Shown in pieces: positions 42,348 through 51,867 of a stretch of 64,000 nt of DNA (the stretch's first letter is position 1; the number at the start of each line of letters is the position of its first letter). The position numbers and the translations under genes were made by a program. Source of the stretch: an uncultured Granulosicoccus sp. GTDB taxonomy: Bacteria > Pseudomonadota > Gammaproteobacteria > Granulosicoccales > Granulosicoccaceae. The notes beneath the pieces are model-generated. The model was not told where the DNA came from, did not search any database, and was given only the letters and a program-made list of their open reading frames with translations. Location of the stretch: positions 124,001-188,000 of the forward strand of contig CANLXI010000007.1 in NCBI GenBank assembly GCA_947495035.1, in the 5' to 3' direction.

Positions 42348-43721
42348 ATGGAAGCCCTGCTGCTGTTCGTCGTTGTCATCATCCTGATGCTGATGGGCGT
42401 GCCCATCGCCGTCTCTCTCGGCTTTTCCAGTATCGGTTTTCTGCTGATCTTCTCCGACGCGTCGCTGGCCTCGGTGGCGCAGACTCTGCTCAGTGCCTTC
42501 ACCGGTCACTACACCTTGCTGGCCATCCCGTTTTTCGTACTGGCCTCCGGCTTCATGTCCACCGGTGGCGTGGCGCGGCGCATCATCCGTTTTTCCATTG
42601 CCGTGGTCGGGCATGTACGGGGTGGTCTGGCCATCGCCTCGGTGTTTGCCTGCATGATGTTTGCGGCCCTGTCGGGTTCATCCCCGGCCACGGTCGTCGC
42701 CATCGGCACCATTGTCATCGCCGGTATGCGCCAGGTGGGCTATACCAAGGAATTTGCTGCCGGTGTCATCTGCAGCGCCGGTACGCTCGGCATCCTGATT
42801 CCGCCCTCCATCGTCATGGTGGTGTACGCCGCGGCCACCGACGTGTCGGTCGGCCGGCTGTTTCTGGCAGGTGTCTTTCCCGGCCTGCTGGCCGGTGTCT
42901 TCCTGATGATCGGCATCTACGTCATGGCGCGTATCAAGAATCTGCCGAAGCAGCCCTGGAAGGGCTGGGGCGAGATCGGCCGATCGGGACTGGATGCCCT
43001 GTGGGGACTGATGCTGATCGTCATCATTCTCGGCGGCATCTACAGTGGCAAGTTCACCCCGACCGAAGCGGCGGCGGTGGCGGCCATGTACGCCTTCTTC
43101 ATTGCCAATTTCGTCTACAAGGACATGGGCCCACTGCATATCGAAGAGGGCAAATCGCATTCCCTGTTCAAGCGACCACAGAGCCTGCTGACGGTCTGGC
43201 TGCACGCCGATACACGCAAGGTGCTGTTCGAATCGGGCAAGCTGACGGTCATGCTGATGTTCATCATCGCCAATGCCCTGATCCTGAAGCATGTGCTGAC
43301 CGAGGAGCAGATTCCGCAGGCCATCGCCGAAGTCATGCTCGCTGCCGGCCTCGGGCCCATCATGTTCCTGGTGGTGGTGAACCTGCTGCTGCTGATCGGT
43401 GGTCAGTTCATGGAGCCGTCGGGCCTGCTGATCATCGTGGCGCCGCTGGTGTTCCCGATCGCGATGGAACTGGGTATCGACCCGATCCATCTGGGCATCA
43501 TCATGGTCGTGAACATGGAAATCGGCATGATCACACCGCCGGTGGGACTGAACCTGTTCGTGACGGCAGGGGTGGCCAAGCTGTCCGTATTGAACGTGGT
43601 GCGTGCTGCACTGCCGTTCGTGGCCATCCTGTTTGCCTTCCTGATTCTGGTGACTTACTTTCCACCGCTGTCCACCTGGTTGCCGACCGTCATGATGGGG
43701 CCGGAGATCCTGATCAGGTAG
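42348..43721 (+). CDS. dctM: TRAP transporter large permease DctM
   Basis: A protein of 457 residues with a dozen helices. Family blocks are LLAIPFFVLASGFMSTGGVA, CMMFAALSGSSPATVVAIGT, GVICSAGTLGILIPPSIVMV, GKFTPTEAAAVAAMYAFF and MEIGMITPPVGLNLFVTAGV. It is a sodium-coupled carrier for the acid bound by DctP. CAGGAG precedes ATG 42348. The 170-bp gap after it contains a weak hairpin (43838-43857). Confidence 0.95.
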   Translation: MEALLLFVVVIILMLMGVPIAVSLGFSSIGFLLIFSDASLASVAQTLLSAFTGHYTLLAIPFFVLASGFMSTGGVARRIIRFSIAVVGHVRGGLAIASVFACMMFAALSGSSPATVVAIGTIVIAGMRQVGYTKEFAAGVICSAGTLGILIPPSIVMVVYAAATDVSVGRLFLAGVFPGLLAGVFLMIGIYVMARIKNLPKQPWKGWGEIGRSGLDALWGLMLIVIILGGIYSGKFTPTEAAAVAAMYAFFIANFVYKDMGPLHIEEGKSHSLFKRPQSLLTVWLHADTRKVLFESGKLTVMLMFIIANALILKHVLTEEQIPQAIAEVMLAAGLGPIMFLVVVNLLLLIGGQFMEPSGLLIIVAPLVFPIAMELGIDPIHLGIIMVVNMEIGMITPPVGLNLFVTAGVAKLSVLNVVRAALPFVAILFAFLILVTYFPPLSTWLPTVMMGPEILIR

Positions 43722-43890
43722 GTATACGCGCTGACAGAGCCGGTGGGTTGGGGCGACAGGAGACGCAGGCGCTTCACCGGATTCAGGTCACGGCGTTCGC
43801 TGCGGCCTGACAGGCGACGACTGCCACGAGATCAGGCAGGCGCGGCCTGTTGCGCCTCGCAGGTTCGGATTCCCGTGATGGCTGTACGCC

Positions 43891-44400
43891 TCAGCCGTGC
43901 TTGTCGCGGGTTTCCAGATGAACGGCCAGGGCATTGAGCTTGGCCGCGTAGTCCTCGTAGAGCTGCAGATCGCTCTTGCGCAGGCGCACTCGGCTGGAAT
44001 AGTCGCCGCGACTGAGTGCGTCCACATGACGTGTGAAGGGGCGCAGCGGCCCGATCAGCCGATGAGTGTAGGCAATGCAGACGGCTGCCAGCAGCAGAAT
44101 GTAGAGCACGAACAGCGCACCGCAATAGCGAAACAGATGGACCAGCTGAATCTCGATCATCTCGCCGTAGTAGCTGGTGGATTCGTTGCTGCCCGCCATG
44201 ACCGCCACCAGATCACTGAAGGCGACATACAAAAAGGCGCCCAGCAGCACGGCTACCAGAGCAGTTGTGCCCAGCATGTACATCAGCAGCTTGAATTGCA
44301 GAAAGGGTTGCCAGACGGCATTGATCATCTTGCGCCGGTGCGTGGGCGGCTTTGCGGCCGCTTGCGCGGCACCTTGTTCAAGAACGTTCGAGTGACTCAT
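43891..44400 (-). CDS. Two-helix membrane protein with a HAMP-like linker and no output domain
   Basis: A protein of 169 residues. Two transmembrane helices at about 38-58 (LLMYMLGTTALVAVLLGAFL) and 90-110 (LFVLYILLLAAVCIAYTHRL) flank a short periplasmic loop. A HAMP-type segment follows (RLIGPLRPFTRHVDALSRGD, YSSRVRLRKSDLQLYEDYAA, LNALAVHLE). It looks like the sensor half of a chemoreceptor or kinase without kinase, cyclase or methyl-accepting part. ATG 44400 is chosen; the frame is open to 44469. It diverges from the gamma carbonic anhydrase gene. Function unknown; a signalling adaptor is possible. Confidence 0.75.
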   Translation of the reverse strand: MSHSNVLEQGAAQAAAKPPTHRRKMINAVWQPFLQFKLLMYMLGTTALVAVLLGAFLYVAFSDLVAVMAGSNESTSYYGEMIEIQLVHLFRYCGALFVLYILLLAAVCIAYTHRLIGPLRPFTRHVDALSRGDYSSRVRLRKSDLQLYEDYAAKLNALAVHLETRDKHG

Positions 44401-44588
44401 GGGCTCTGCCAGCGAAGTGTTACCTCCGTTATATCGGGAGCAATGGACGGAACCTGAAGGCGGGTGCACTCACTCGACCGGTGAACAGCCCGGGTGCTCG
44501 TCTGATTCTGCGGGGCGATTCACAGCTCGGCACGGGCGGATCAACGGGTTACCATGAGCCTGTTTCGCACAACACGGATGAAACCATC

Positions 44589-45113
44589 ATGCTGTATGCT
44601 CTGGGTGACAAGCAACCGGCCCTGAGCCGCCGATATTTCATTTCACCGGATGCCGTGCTGATCGGGGATGTGACGATCGGCGAGGATGTCTCCATCTGGT
44701 TCAACGCCGTCATTCGTGGTGACAATGCGCCTATCGTCATCGGCGAGGGCAGCAATGTGCAGGAGTGCTCGGTGCTGCACGTCGACGAAGGCGTGCCGAT
44801 GAACATCGGCGAGTACGTCACGGTCGGGCACAAGGTGATGCTGCACGGCTGCACCATCGGCGACGGCAGCCTGATCGGCATGAATGCGGTGGTGCTGAAC
44901 AATGCCGTCATCGGCAGGAATTGCCTGGTCGGGGCCAATGCCCTGGTAACCGAGGGCATGGTCATTCCCGATGGTTCGATGGTGCTGGGTTCTCCCGCAA
45001 GGATCATCAAACCGCTGAGCGAGGCAGCCCTGGAAGGACTGCCAGTGTCGGCTCGGCATTACATCGAGAAGATCGACTTGTACAACGAGCAGCTCAGGCC
45101 GATCGAGGTCTGA
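44589..45113 (+). CDS. Gamma-class carbonic anhydrase family protein (YrdA-like)
   Basis: A protein of 174 residues, a left-handed beta-helix built from hexapeptides (DAVLIGDVTIGEDVSIWFNA). The zinc-ligand histidines are in SVLHVDEG, GHKVMLHGC, with NAVIRGDNAP before them. C-terminal helices follow (LSEAALEGLPVSARHYIEKI). Homologues are called gamma carbonic anhydrases or acetyltransferase-like hexapeptide proteins; activity is often not proven. The only in-frame ATG at the domain start is 44589. Confidence 0.93.
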   Translation: MLYALGDKQPALSRRYFISPDAVLIGDVTIGEDVSIWFNAVIRGDNAPIVIGEGSNVQECSVLHVDEGVPMNIGEYVTVGHKVMLHGCTIGDGSLIGMNAVVLNNAVIGRNCLVGANALVTEGMVIPDGSMVLGSPARIIKPLSEAALEGLPVSARHYIEKIDLYNEQLRPIEV

Positions 45114-45237
45114 ACTTTCCGATTCAGCCGATAGCTCCCGATCCATCGTCTGCAGAAGTATCGCGCCGGGATATCCAGCGCAGGACGGGGCCCCGCCGCA
45201 GGGCGACGGGAGCTCCCTGACTTTCAGTGGCTGTGCC

Positions 45238-46479
45238 TCAGGCCTCCAGCGCCGGTTCCGCCGCATCGCCCGGGTCATCGGTATGAATGCGTGCTTCAAA
45301 GGCCATCAGACGCTTGTGGATGGACATCAGTTCGACGATGGTGGTCCAGGAGTTGACCAGGAACTGGAAGGAATTCTCCACCCGTCCGAAGGCGTTACTG
45401 ATCTGCTGGAACAGGCCGAAGGTGATCATGCCGGCCACGAAGGTCGGCCCGAGCGCCACCAGCGGAATGAAATTGGCACCCTGCAGATAGGCGTAGCGGA
45501 AGACGTTGAAATACAGGTAGTTGAAGTACAGTCGGAAGTAGTTGCGGCGCACGTCGCCAAACAGATCCCGGATGGCCGGCGGTGCGGCGCGCTCGTCATG
45601 GTCCTCACCATAGACCAGCTCCTTGCGATAGGCCGCTTCCACCTTCTGGTTGTTGAATTCCAGCCCGGGCAGTCGGTAGCCGACAGCGGCCAGCAGAACG
45701 GTGCCGAAGATGGCAGAGAGCAAGGCCAGGAATACCAGGGAACCGTCTACAGCGCCCACCAGTGGCAGCTCGGTGATGTTGGTGGAGAGTGTCCACAGCA
45801 GTGGCAAAAAGGCAATCAGCGTCATGATGGAACTGACAAAGGCCGAGCCCAGGCCTTCCATGATGCTGGCAAAGCGCATGGTGTCTTCCTGCACACGCTG
45901 GGCAGCACCTTCCACATTCCGCAGCTTGTGCCAGTGAGACATGTAGTAGTCGTTCATGGCCGTTCGCCAGCGGAACACATAGTGCGAGGTGAAGAAGGCA
46001 AAGGTGACCAGAATGATGATATTGGGCACGAGAATGTACAGGGCGGTCATCAACTGGCCATAGAACTGCTCGGAAGTGATCTTGCTGACCCCCTGTTCGG
46101 ACAGGGCCAGCTGAATGAGGTCGTAGAAGTCCCCATACCAGTTGTTCAGCCACACGCCCAGCTGTACCTGAAAGTAGGAGACCAGCAGGATCACGGCCGA
46201 ACCGCATACGGCCCACCAGTACCAGCGATTGCGATCGATGAAGAACCAGGCTGCGCAGAACAGCGCCGTGACCAGCACGATGTACTGATAGACCCACACC
46301 TTGTCAGGGTTAAGAAACGGTGGGCGCTCCCCCTCGATCGTCGGCAAGGCTTCGCGCATCAGGCTCAGGGCGGGTGCCAGAGAATCGGCGAAACCATACC
46401 AGATGGCCAGCGTCACGAAGAACCAGGCCACCGCAGACAGGAAGAAAACCTTGGGTCGGGGAAAGAACGATTGAAACAT
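45238..46479 (-). CDS. sbmA: Peptide uptake transporter SbmA/BacA family
   Basis: A protein of 413 residues with about eight hydrophobic segments. N-terminal MFQSFFPRPKVFFLSAV, then VQLGVWLNNWYGDFYDLIQL, HYVFRWRTAMNDYYMSHW, LRNVEGAAQRVQEDTMRFAS and, near the end, RVENSFQFLVNSWTTIVELM are highly typical of SbmA. It is a proton-driven inner-membrane importer of proline-rich antimicrobial peptides, microcins and bleomycin. It lacks the ABC cassette found in BclA relatives. Diverges from ettA. Confidence 0.95.
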   Translation of the reverse strand: MFQSFFPRPKVFFLSAVAWFFVTLAIWYGFADSLAPALSLMREALPTIEGERPPFLNPDKVWVYQYIVLVTALFCAAWFFIDRNRWYWWAVCGSAVILLVSYFQVQLGVWLNNWYGDFYDLIQLALSEQGVSKITSEQFYGQLMTALYILVPNIIILVTFAFFTSHYVFRWRTAMNDYYMSHWHKLRNVEGAAQRVQEDTMRFASIMEGLGSAFVSSIMTLIAFLPLLWTLSTNITELPLVGAVDGSLVFLALLSAIFGTVLLAAVGYRLPGLEFNNQKVEAAYRKELVYGEDHDERAAPPAIRDLFGDVRRNYFRLYFNYLYFNVFRYAYLQGANFIPLVALGPTFVAGMITFGLFQQISNAFGRVENSFQFLVNSWTTIVELMSIHKRLMAFEARIHTDDPGDAAEPALEA

Positions 46480-46684
46480 GGCGTATCACGAGTCGTTGAA
46501 AACTGGATTTGAAGGTCGTTGCCGTCGCAAAGCACTTCTGGGTGGCGCTTAGTCTAGTGCGGATTCCACAAGTTCGCCGCCTGCAGGCGGCAGACGTCGG
46601 CGGCACAGCATCTGTCGCACCCGATACTGGGGTGACGGTGTTGTTTTCTATACACTAGGCGTCATTTGGCTCAGCGGATAATCA

Positions 46685-48352
46685 ATGGCTCAGTACGTTT
46701 ACACCATGAACCGGGTTGGCAAGATCGTGCCGCCCAAGCGACAGATTCTCAAGGACATTTCACTGTCCTTCTTTCCCGGCGCCAAGATCGGCGTGCTCGG
46801 CCTCAACGGCGCGGGTAAATCCACCCTGCTGAAGATCATGGCAGGTCTGGACGAAGAGATCGAAGGTGAAGCACGGCCCATGCCGGGCATCAACGTCGGT
46901 TACCTGCCGCAGGAGCCGCAGCTGGATCCGGCCAAGACGGTGCGCGAAGTGGTCGAAGAGGCCGTGGACGAGGTCAAGGCAGCTCAGACGCGTCTGGATG
47001 AGGTCTATGCGGCCTACGCCGAGCCGGATGCCGATTTTGATGCACTGGCTGCCGAGCAGGGCCGACTGGAAGCCATCATCGAAGCCTCCGATGCGCATAA
47101 TCTGCAGCACCAGATGGATATCGCCGCCGATGCGCTGCGTCTGCCGCCCTGGGACGAGAATGTCGCCCATCTCTCCGGTGGTGAGAAGCGCCGGGTCGCT
47201 TTGTGCCGCCTGCTGCTCTCCGGTCCCGACATGTTACTGCTCGATGAACCGACCAACCACCTGGACGCCGATTCGGTGGCCTGGCTGGAGCATTTTCTGC
47301 ACGACTTCAACGGTACCGTGGTGGCCATCACCCACGATCGCTACTTCCTGGACAACGTTGCGGGCTGGATTCTGGAGCTCGACCGTGGGCACGGCATTCC
47401 CTATGAAGGCAACTACTCGGGCTGGCTGGACCAGAAGTCCGCGCGTCTCGACGCCGAAGCCAAGCAGGAGTCATCCCATGCCAAGGCGATGAAGGCCGAA
47501 CTGGAATGGGTGCGCCAGGGTGCCAAGGGGCGTCAGTCCAAGTCCAAGGCTCGCCTGCAGCGATTCGAGGAGATGCAGTCACAGGAATTCCAGAAACGCT
47601 CCGAGACCAACGAGATCTACATTCCGCCCGGGCCGCGTCTGGGTGACAAGGTCATCGACTTCGAGAACGTGACCAAATCCTACGGTGATCGTGTGCTGAT
47701 CGAGGATCTGTCCTTCAGCATTCCCAAGGGGGCCATTGTCGGTGTCATCGGCGGCAACGGTGCCGGTAAATCGACACTGTTTCGCATGCTGATGGGCCGG
47801 GAAGAACCGGATTCGGGCAATATCGTGATCGGTGACACCGTGCAGCTGGCCTATGTCGACCAGAGCCGTGATGATCTGGAAGGCGACAAGACCGTGTTCG
47901 ACGTGCTGGCCCAGGGCAGTGACATGATCTCCATCAACAATTACGAGATGCCGGCACGACAGTACGTGGGCCGCTTCAACTTCAAGGGCAGCGATCAGCA
48001 GAAATTCGTCAAGGATCTCTCCGGTGGTGAGCGGGGTCGTCTGCACCTGGCCATGACCCTGAAGCAAGGTGCCAATGTGCTGCTGCTCGATGAGCCTTCG
48101 AACGACCTTGATGTGGAAACCCTGCGTGCACTGGAGGAAGCTTTGCTGGACTTCGCCGGATGCGCCATCGTCATCTCGCACGATCGCTGGTTCCTGGATC
48201 GCGTGGCCACGCACATCCTGTCCTACGAAGACCCCAGTGAGATCAACTTCTTTGCCGGCAACTACACCGAGTATGAAGCCGATCGTCGGGAACGCCTTGG
48301 TGAGGCTGCCGCGCAGCCCAAGCGGGTGCGTTACAAGAAACTGGCCGGTTGA
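46685..48352 (+). CDS. ettA: Energy-dependent translational throttle protein EttA (ABC-F)
   Basis: A protein of 555 residues, the EttA length. Two ABC cassettes with Walker A GLNGAGKST and GGNGAGKST, signatures HLSGGEKRRVALCRLLL and LSGGERGRLHLAMTL, Walker B LLLDEPTNHLD and LLLDEPSNDLD. The arm insert lies in the first cassette and the P-site tRNA interaction linker between the cassettes is Arg/Lys-rich (KGRQSKSKARLQRFEEM). MAQYVYTMNRVGKIVPPKRQ is the EttA N-terminus. It binds the ribosomal E site and tunes the first peptide bond to ATP level. Confidence 0.97.
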   Translation: MAQYVYTMNRVGKIVPPKRQILKDISLSFFPGAKIGVLGLNGAGKSTLLKIMAGLDEEIEGEARPMPGINVGYLPQEPQLDPAKTVREVVEEAVDEVKAAQTRLDEVYAAYAEPDADFDALAAEQGRLEAIIEASDAHNLQHQMDIAADALRLPPWDENVAHLSGGEKRRVALCRLLLSGPDMLLLDEPTNHLDADSVAWLEHFLHDFNGTVVAITHDRYFLDNVAGWILELDRGHGIPYEGNYSGWLDQKSARLDAEAKQESSHAKAMKAELEWVRQGAKGRQSKSKARLQRFEEMQSQEFQKRSETNEIYIPPGPRLGDKVIDFENVTKSYGDRVLIEDLSFSIPKGAIVGVIGGNGAGKSTLFRMLMGREEPDSGNIVIGDTVQLAYVDQSRDDLEGDKTVFDVLAQGSDMISINNYEMPARQYVGRFNFKGSDQQKFVKDLSGGERGRLHLAMTLKQGANVLLLDEPSNDLDVETLRALEEALLDFAGCAIVISHDRWFLDRVATHILSYEDPSEINFFAGNYTEYEADRRERLGEAAAQPKRVRYKKLAG

Positions 48353-48408
48353 TGTGGCTGACAGCGTAACACCACGAACAATCACTATTCCAAGAGAGAT
48401 TCGAATCC

Positions 48409-49068
48409 ATGCTCACTGAACAGAATCTGGCCGACATGGGCCTGCAGGCAACCATCGTGCGCCACCCCCTGGTGCAGCACAAGCTGACCCTGATGCGCCG
48501 CAAGGAGCAATCCTCTTCGGCCTTTCGCGCGCTGCTGCGGGAAATCTCCTGGTTGCTGTGTTTCGAGGTCACCCGTGATCTACCGCTGGTGCCCGAGCAC
48601 ATCGAGACACCCGTGCAAGGCATGGACGCCCCGGTTCTGCAAGGACGCAAGCTGGCCTTCATCTCCATTCTGCGGGCCGGCAATGGCATGCTGGACGGCA
48701 TGCTCGATGTCATCCCGTCTGCCCGGGTCGGCCACGTCGGTCTGTACCGCGACCCGGAGACTCTGGAGGCCGTGGAGTATTACTACAAGGTGCCCAACCA
48801 CATGGAAGATCGCCTGATCGTGGTGGTGGATCCGATGCTGGCAACGGCCAATTCCGCGATCTCGGCCGTGCATCGCCTGAAGCAGGGCGGGGCGAAGGAC
48901 ATGCGTTTCGTCTGTCTGATCACGGCACCGGAAGGTATCCGTGCCTTCAATGAAGCGCATCCGGATGTGCCCATCGTGACTGCGGCCGTTGACACGAAAC
49001 TCAACGACCACGGTTACATCGTGCCCGGTCTGGGTGATGCCGGTGACCGTATCTTCGGCACCAAGTAG
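48409..49068 (+). CDS. upp: Uracil phosphoribosyltransferase
   Basis: A protein of 219 residues. [20 protein letters not shown] and [20 protein letters not shown] are Upp blocks, [20 protein letters not shown] is the PRPP-binding loop, and [20 protein letters not shown] is the uracil-binding C-terminus. The enzyme converts uracil + PRPP to UMP in pyrimidine salvage. It follows ettA by 56 nt; no uracil permease gene is adjacent. The extra N-terminal residues before QATIVRHP are slightly long but ATG 48409 has AGAGAG upstream. Confidence 0.96.
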   Translation: MLTEQNLADMGLQATIVRHPLVQHKLTLMRRKEQSSSAFRALLREISWLLCFEVTRDLPLVPEHIETPVQGMDAPVLQGRKLAFISILRAGNGMLDGMLDVIPSARVGHVGLYRDPETLEAVEYYYKVPNHMEDRLIVVVDPMLATANSAISAVHRLKQGGAKDMRFVCLITAPEGIRAFNEAHPDVPIVTAAVDTKLNDHGYIVPGLGDAGDRIFGTK

Positions 49069-49157
49069 GCGACTCACGGCCAGGGACGGTCGTGTCCGGA
49101 TCGCCATCGGACGATAGTCCATTCGGCGATGTCGTTAATGTGCTGCTGCCATGAGGC

Positions 49158-49216
49158 TGGCGGTTCCGGGTGTTCAAACCTGCCGTCGCAGTGATAATGG
49201 CGGTTCCGGGCGTTCA
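49158..49216. repeat. 19-bp direct repeat pair upstream of betA
   Basis: TGGCGGTTCCGGGTGTTCA (49158-49176) recurs as the same sequence with one change at 49198-49216, a 40-bp spacing, in the 200-bp gap before the choline dehydrogenase gene. The spacing fits two aligned protein sites about four helical turns apart, but no known consensus is matched. Confidence 0.6.
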
Positions 49217-49269
49217 TCGGCGCTCACGCTTTCATCACGACATTCTTCCTTCGTCCAACAGGTCAGATC

Positions 49270-50958
49270 ATGAACGAATTCGATTACATCATCGTCGGGG
49301 CAGGGTCGGCCGGTTGCGTACTGGCGGCACGACTGTCAGAGGATCCGGCGGTCTCGGTAGCGCTGCTGGAAGCCGGCGGCAGTGACAACAGCCTGCTGAT
49401 CCGCATGCCGACGGCCCTGTCGATTCCGATGAACATGCCGAAGTACAACTGGGGCTTCGAGTCGGAACCCGAAGAGGGGCTGGATGGACGGCGACTGGAT
49501 TGTCCGCGTGGCAAGGTCATTGGCGGCTCCTCGTCCATTAACGGCATGGCCTTCGTGAGGGGACATGCCTGTGATATCGATGAGTGGGAGGAGTCCGGTG
49601 CCGAGGGCTGGAACTACGCCAACTGCCTGCCGTATTACAAGCGAATGGAAAGCTGGTATCACGGTCCGAACCGCTATCGCGGTGGTGATGGCCCGGTGGG
49701 TGTCAATGCCGGTAACGACATGCGGCTGAACCCGCTCTACCAGGCCTTCATCGATGCCGGGCAGGATGCCGGGTACCCGTTCACGGCAGACTTCAACGGC
49801 TATCAGCAGGAAGGCTTCGGTCAGAAGCACATGTCCATTTGCCGGGGGCGTCGCGCTTCTGCCTCACGCAGTTATCTGGATCCCATCAAGGGGCGGGCGA
49901 ACCTGAAGATCATCCCGCGTGTCACGGTCGATCAGGTGATCATGGACGGACAACGTGCCATCGGCGTGCGCTATCGCACGGCCGGTCGGCAGCTGAAGAT
50001 CTTCACCCGCGGCGAGGTCATTCTCTCGGCCGGTTCCATCGGCTCACCCAGCATACTGCAGCGCTCGGGTATCGGCCCGGCCCTGATACTGAACAATGCC
50101 GGCGTGCCTGTCCGCATCGATTCTCCGGGTGTCGGTGCCAATCTGCAGGATCATCTGGAGGTGTATTTCCAGTATGAGTGTACGCAGCCAGTGTCGCTCA
50201 ACCGGGAACTGTCCTGGTGGCGCAAGGGCCTGATCGGTGCCCGCTGGGTCGCCACGCATGAAGGGCTGGGTGCCACCAATCATTTCGAATCCTGTGGTTT
50301 CATCCGTACCCGGGCCGGCTTGAAGTCCCCCAATGTGCAATACCATTTCCTGCCGGGTGCCATGCGTTATGACGGTCGGGCAGCCTTTGCGGGCGATGGT
50401 TTTCAGGTGCATGTGGGTCCCAACAAACCACAGAGCCGCGGTCGCATCGCCATCCGTTCGGACAACCCCTTCGAAGCGCCGAGCATTCGATTCAACTACC
50501 TGCAGCACCCGCAGGACAGGCAGGACTGGCGAGACTGTATTCGTCTGACCCGGGAAATACTGCAGCAGCCGTCACTGGCGCCGTTTCGTGGTAACGAGAT
50601 TCAGCCGGGCTTTGACGTGGAATCGGACGAGGCGATCGACCGCTGGGTCAAGGCCAATGTCGAGAGTGCCTATCACCCGTCCTGCAGTGTCAAGATGGGC
50701 AGCGACGACGATCCGATGGCAGTGCTCGATGGACAGTGTCGGGTACGCGGTGCCGAGGGACTGCGCGTGGTGGATTCCTCGATCTTTCCCACCATTACCA
50801 ACGGCAATCTGAATGCACCCAGCATGATGGTGGGTGAGCGGGCGGCTGATCTGATCCGCGGCCAATCCCTGCTGGCGAATGATGCACCGGTGTGGGAGCC
50901 GGACGACTGGGAAACCGCGCAGCGAACCACCAGCGGTCACGATCGTCAGGGGGCCTGA
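49270..50958 (+). CDS. betA: Choline dehydrogenase BetA (GMC oxidoreductase)
   Basis: A protein of 562 residues. The FAD-binding Rossmann motif is [17 protein letters not shown] at the N-terminus. GMC signature 1 is [20 protein letters not shown] and signature 2 is [15 protein letters not shown]. The catalytic His is in [11 protein letters not shown], followed by [20 protein letters not shown]. Length and these blocks match membrane-associated choline dehydrogenase, which oxidises choline to betaine aldehyde for osmoprotection. No betB, betI or choline transporter is adjacent, so the rest of the pathway must lie elsewhere. Confidence 0.92.
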   Translation: MNEFDYIIVGAGSAGCVLAARLSEDPAVSVALLEAGGSDNSLLIRMPTALSIPMNMPKYNWGFESEPEEGLDGRRLDCPRGKVIGGSSSINGMAFVRGHACDIDEWEESGAEGWNYANCLPYYKRMESWYHGPNRYRGGDGPVGVNAGNDMRLNPLYQAFIDAGQDAGYPFTADFNGYQQEGFGQKHMSICRGRRASASRSYLDPIKGRANLKIIPRVTVDQVIMDGQRAIGVRYRTAGRQLKIFTRGEVILSAGSIGSPSILQRSGIGPALILNNAGVPVRIDSPGVGANLQDHLEVYFQYECTQPVSLNRELSWWRKGLIGARWVATHEGLGATNHFESCGFIRTRAGLKSPNVQYHFLPGAMRYDGRAAFAGDGFQVHVGPNKPQSRGRIAIRSDNPFEAPSIRFNYLQHPQDRQDWRDCIRLTREILQQPSLAPFRGNEIQPGFDVESDEAIDRWVKANVESAYHPSCSVKMGSDDDPMAVLDGQCRVRGAEGLRVVDSSIFPTITNGNLNAPSMMVGERAADLIRGQSLLANDAPVWEPDDWETAQRTTSGHDRQGA

Positions 50959-50990
50959 CACGGCGTCTTGTCATCAGCGGGAGCTGTTCG

Positions 50991-51072
50991 GACATCGCTA
51001 CGCTGAGCCCTGCAAAAGCGAAACAGCCCGCACATCGCTACGCTGAGAGCCCTGCAAAACCGAAACAGCCCG
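50991..51072. repeat. About 40-bp direct duplication next to a terminator
   Basis: Two near-identical copies (about 50991-51030 and 51032-51072) each contain ACATCGCTACGCTGAG, then CCCTGCAAAA and CGAAACAGCCCGC. The second copy forms the left arm of the terminator at 51060-51096. Probably a recent tandem duplication. Confidence 0.8.
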
Positions 51073-51096
51073 CACAGGTGTGACGGGCTGTTTCGG
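51060..51096 (-). terminator. Strong hairpin terminator for the Mip/FkpA gene
   Basis: CCGAAACAGCCCG (51060-51072) pairs without mismatch with CGGGCTGTTTCGG (51084-51096) over an 11-nt loop. On the minus strand a TTTT run follows directly, as expected for termination of the isomerase gene; it can also stop betA transcripts from the other side. Confidence 0.8.
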
Positions 51097-51134
51097 TTGG
51101 AGCGCCTGAGCGACTGCTTCAGGCAAAGTGCGCT

Positions 51135-51809
51135 TTAAGACTTGATTTCGAGCAATTCGACTTCGAATATCAGGGTCTCGCCGGGTCCGATGGCCTGGCC
51201 GGCACCACGTTCACCGTAGGCCAGATCAGAAGGAATGACGAAGCGGTATTTGCTGCCGACATTCATCAGTTGCAGACCTTCGGTCCAGCCGGGGATGACG
51301 CCCTTGAGAGGGAAGGAAGCTGGCTCGCCGCGGGCGATGGAGCTGTCGAACTCCGTGCCGTCCATCAGAGTGCCAACGTAATGCACGCTGACGGTGTCAT
51401 CAGCGGTCGGTTTGGGACCTTCGCCTTCGGACAGTACTTCGTATTGCAGGCCACTATCGGTCACCATGACCCCTTCGCGCGCCTTGTTCTCTTCCAGATA
51501 GCTCATGCCGGCTTCCTGAGCTGCCGCGGCCGCTTCAGCGGCAGCTGCCTGTTGCTGTTCCTGCAGAACCATCTGGGCTTCTTCCATGCTCAGGTCGGTG
51601 GCGTCACCGGCTGCCTGGGCCTTCATGGCCTTGACCAGCAGATCGTAATCCACCTCGCCGTACTGCTTGATGACGCGTTCGCCAATCATCATGCCCAGTG
51701 CGTAGCTGACCTTGGATTCCGGAGTTTCCAGAGTGGAGTCCTGAGCCATGGCCGGCATGGCGCCCACGAGCAGGGCTGCCGTCGCAACGGCGTGTAGTGT
51801 TCGTTTCAT
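51135..51809 (-). CDS. Periplasmic FKBP-type peptidyl-prolyl isomerase (Mip/FkpA-like)
   Basis: A protein of 224 residues. A signal peptide ends in AMPAMAQ. The N-terminal dimerisation region (KVSYALGMMIGERV, Glu/Ala/Gln-rich helix at about 85-115) and a C-terminal FKBP domain (TDSGLQYEVLSEGEGPKPTA, DTVSVHYVGTLMDGTEFDSS, PLKGVIPGWTEGLQLMNVGS, RFVIPSDLAYGERG) have Mip/FkpA layout. It acts as a periplasmic folding helper. ATG 51809 matches the signal peptide start. Followed by a strong terminator. Confidence 0.94.
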   Translation of the reverse strand: MKRTLHAVATAALLVGAMPAMAQDSTLETPESKVSYALGMMIGERVIKQYGEVDYDLLVKAMKAQAAGDATDLSMEEAQMVLQEQQQAAAAEAAAAAQEAGMSYLEENKAREGVMVTDSGLQYEVLSEGEGPKPTADDTVSVHYVGTLMDGTEFDSSIARGEPASFPLKGVIPGWTEGLQLMNVGSKYRFVIPSDLAYGERGAGQAIGPGETLIFEVELLEIKS

Positions 51810-51867
51810 TGATCGGTCGGGTCCTTGAGGTGTGAAAAGTGTTGAGCGTAGCAAACGTCGCACTATG

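Noticed and set aside
43838..43857. AGGCGC/GCGCCT hairpin after the second TRAP operon as terminator
   Set aside because: Only 6 bp with an 8-nt loop and no T run; too weak to list.
45283..46512. Long + strand open frame antisense to sbmA (409 codons)
   Set aside because: Composition is Gln/His/Gly-rich without motifs and it mirrors a clearly conserved transporter gene; a codon-bias shadow.
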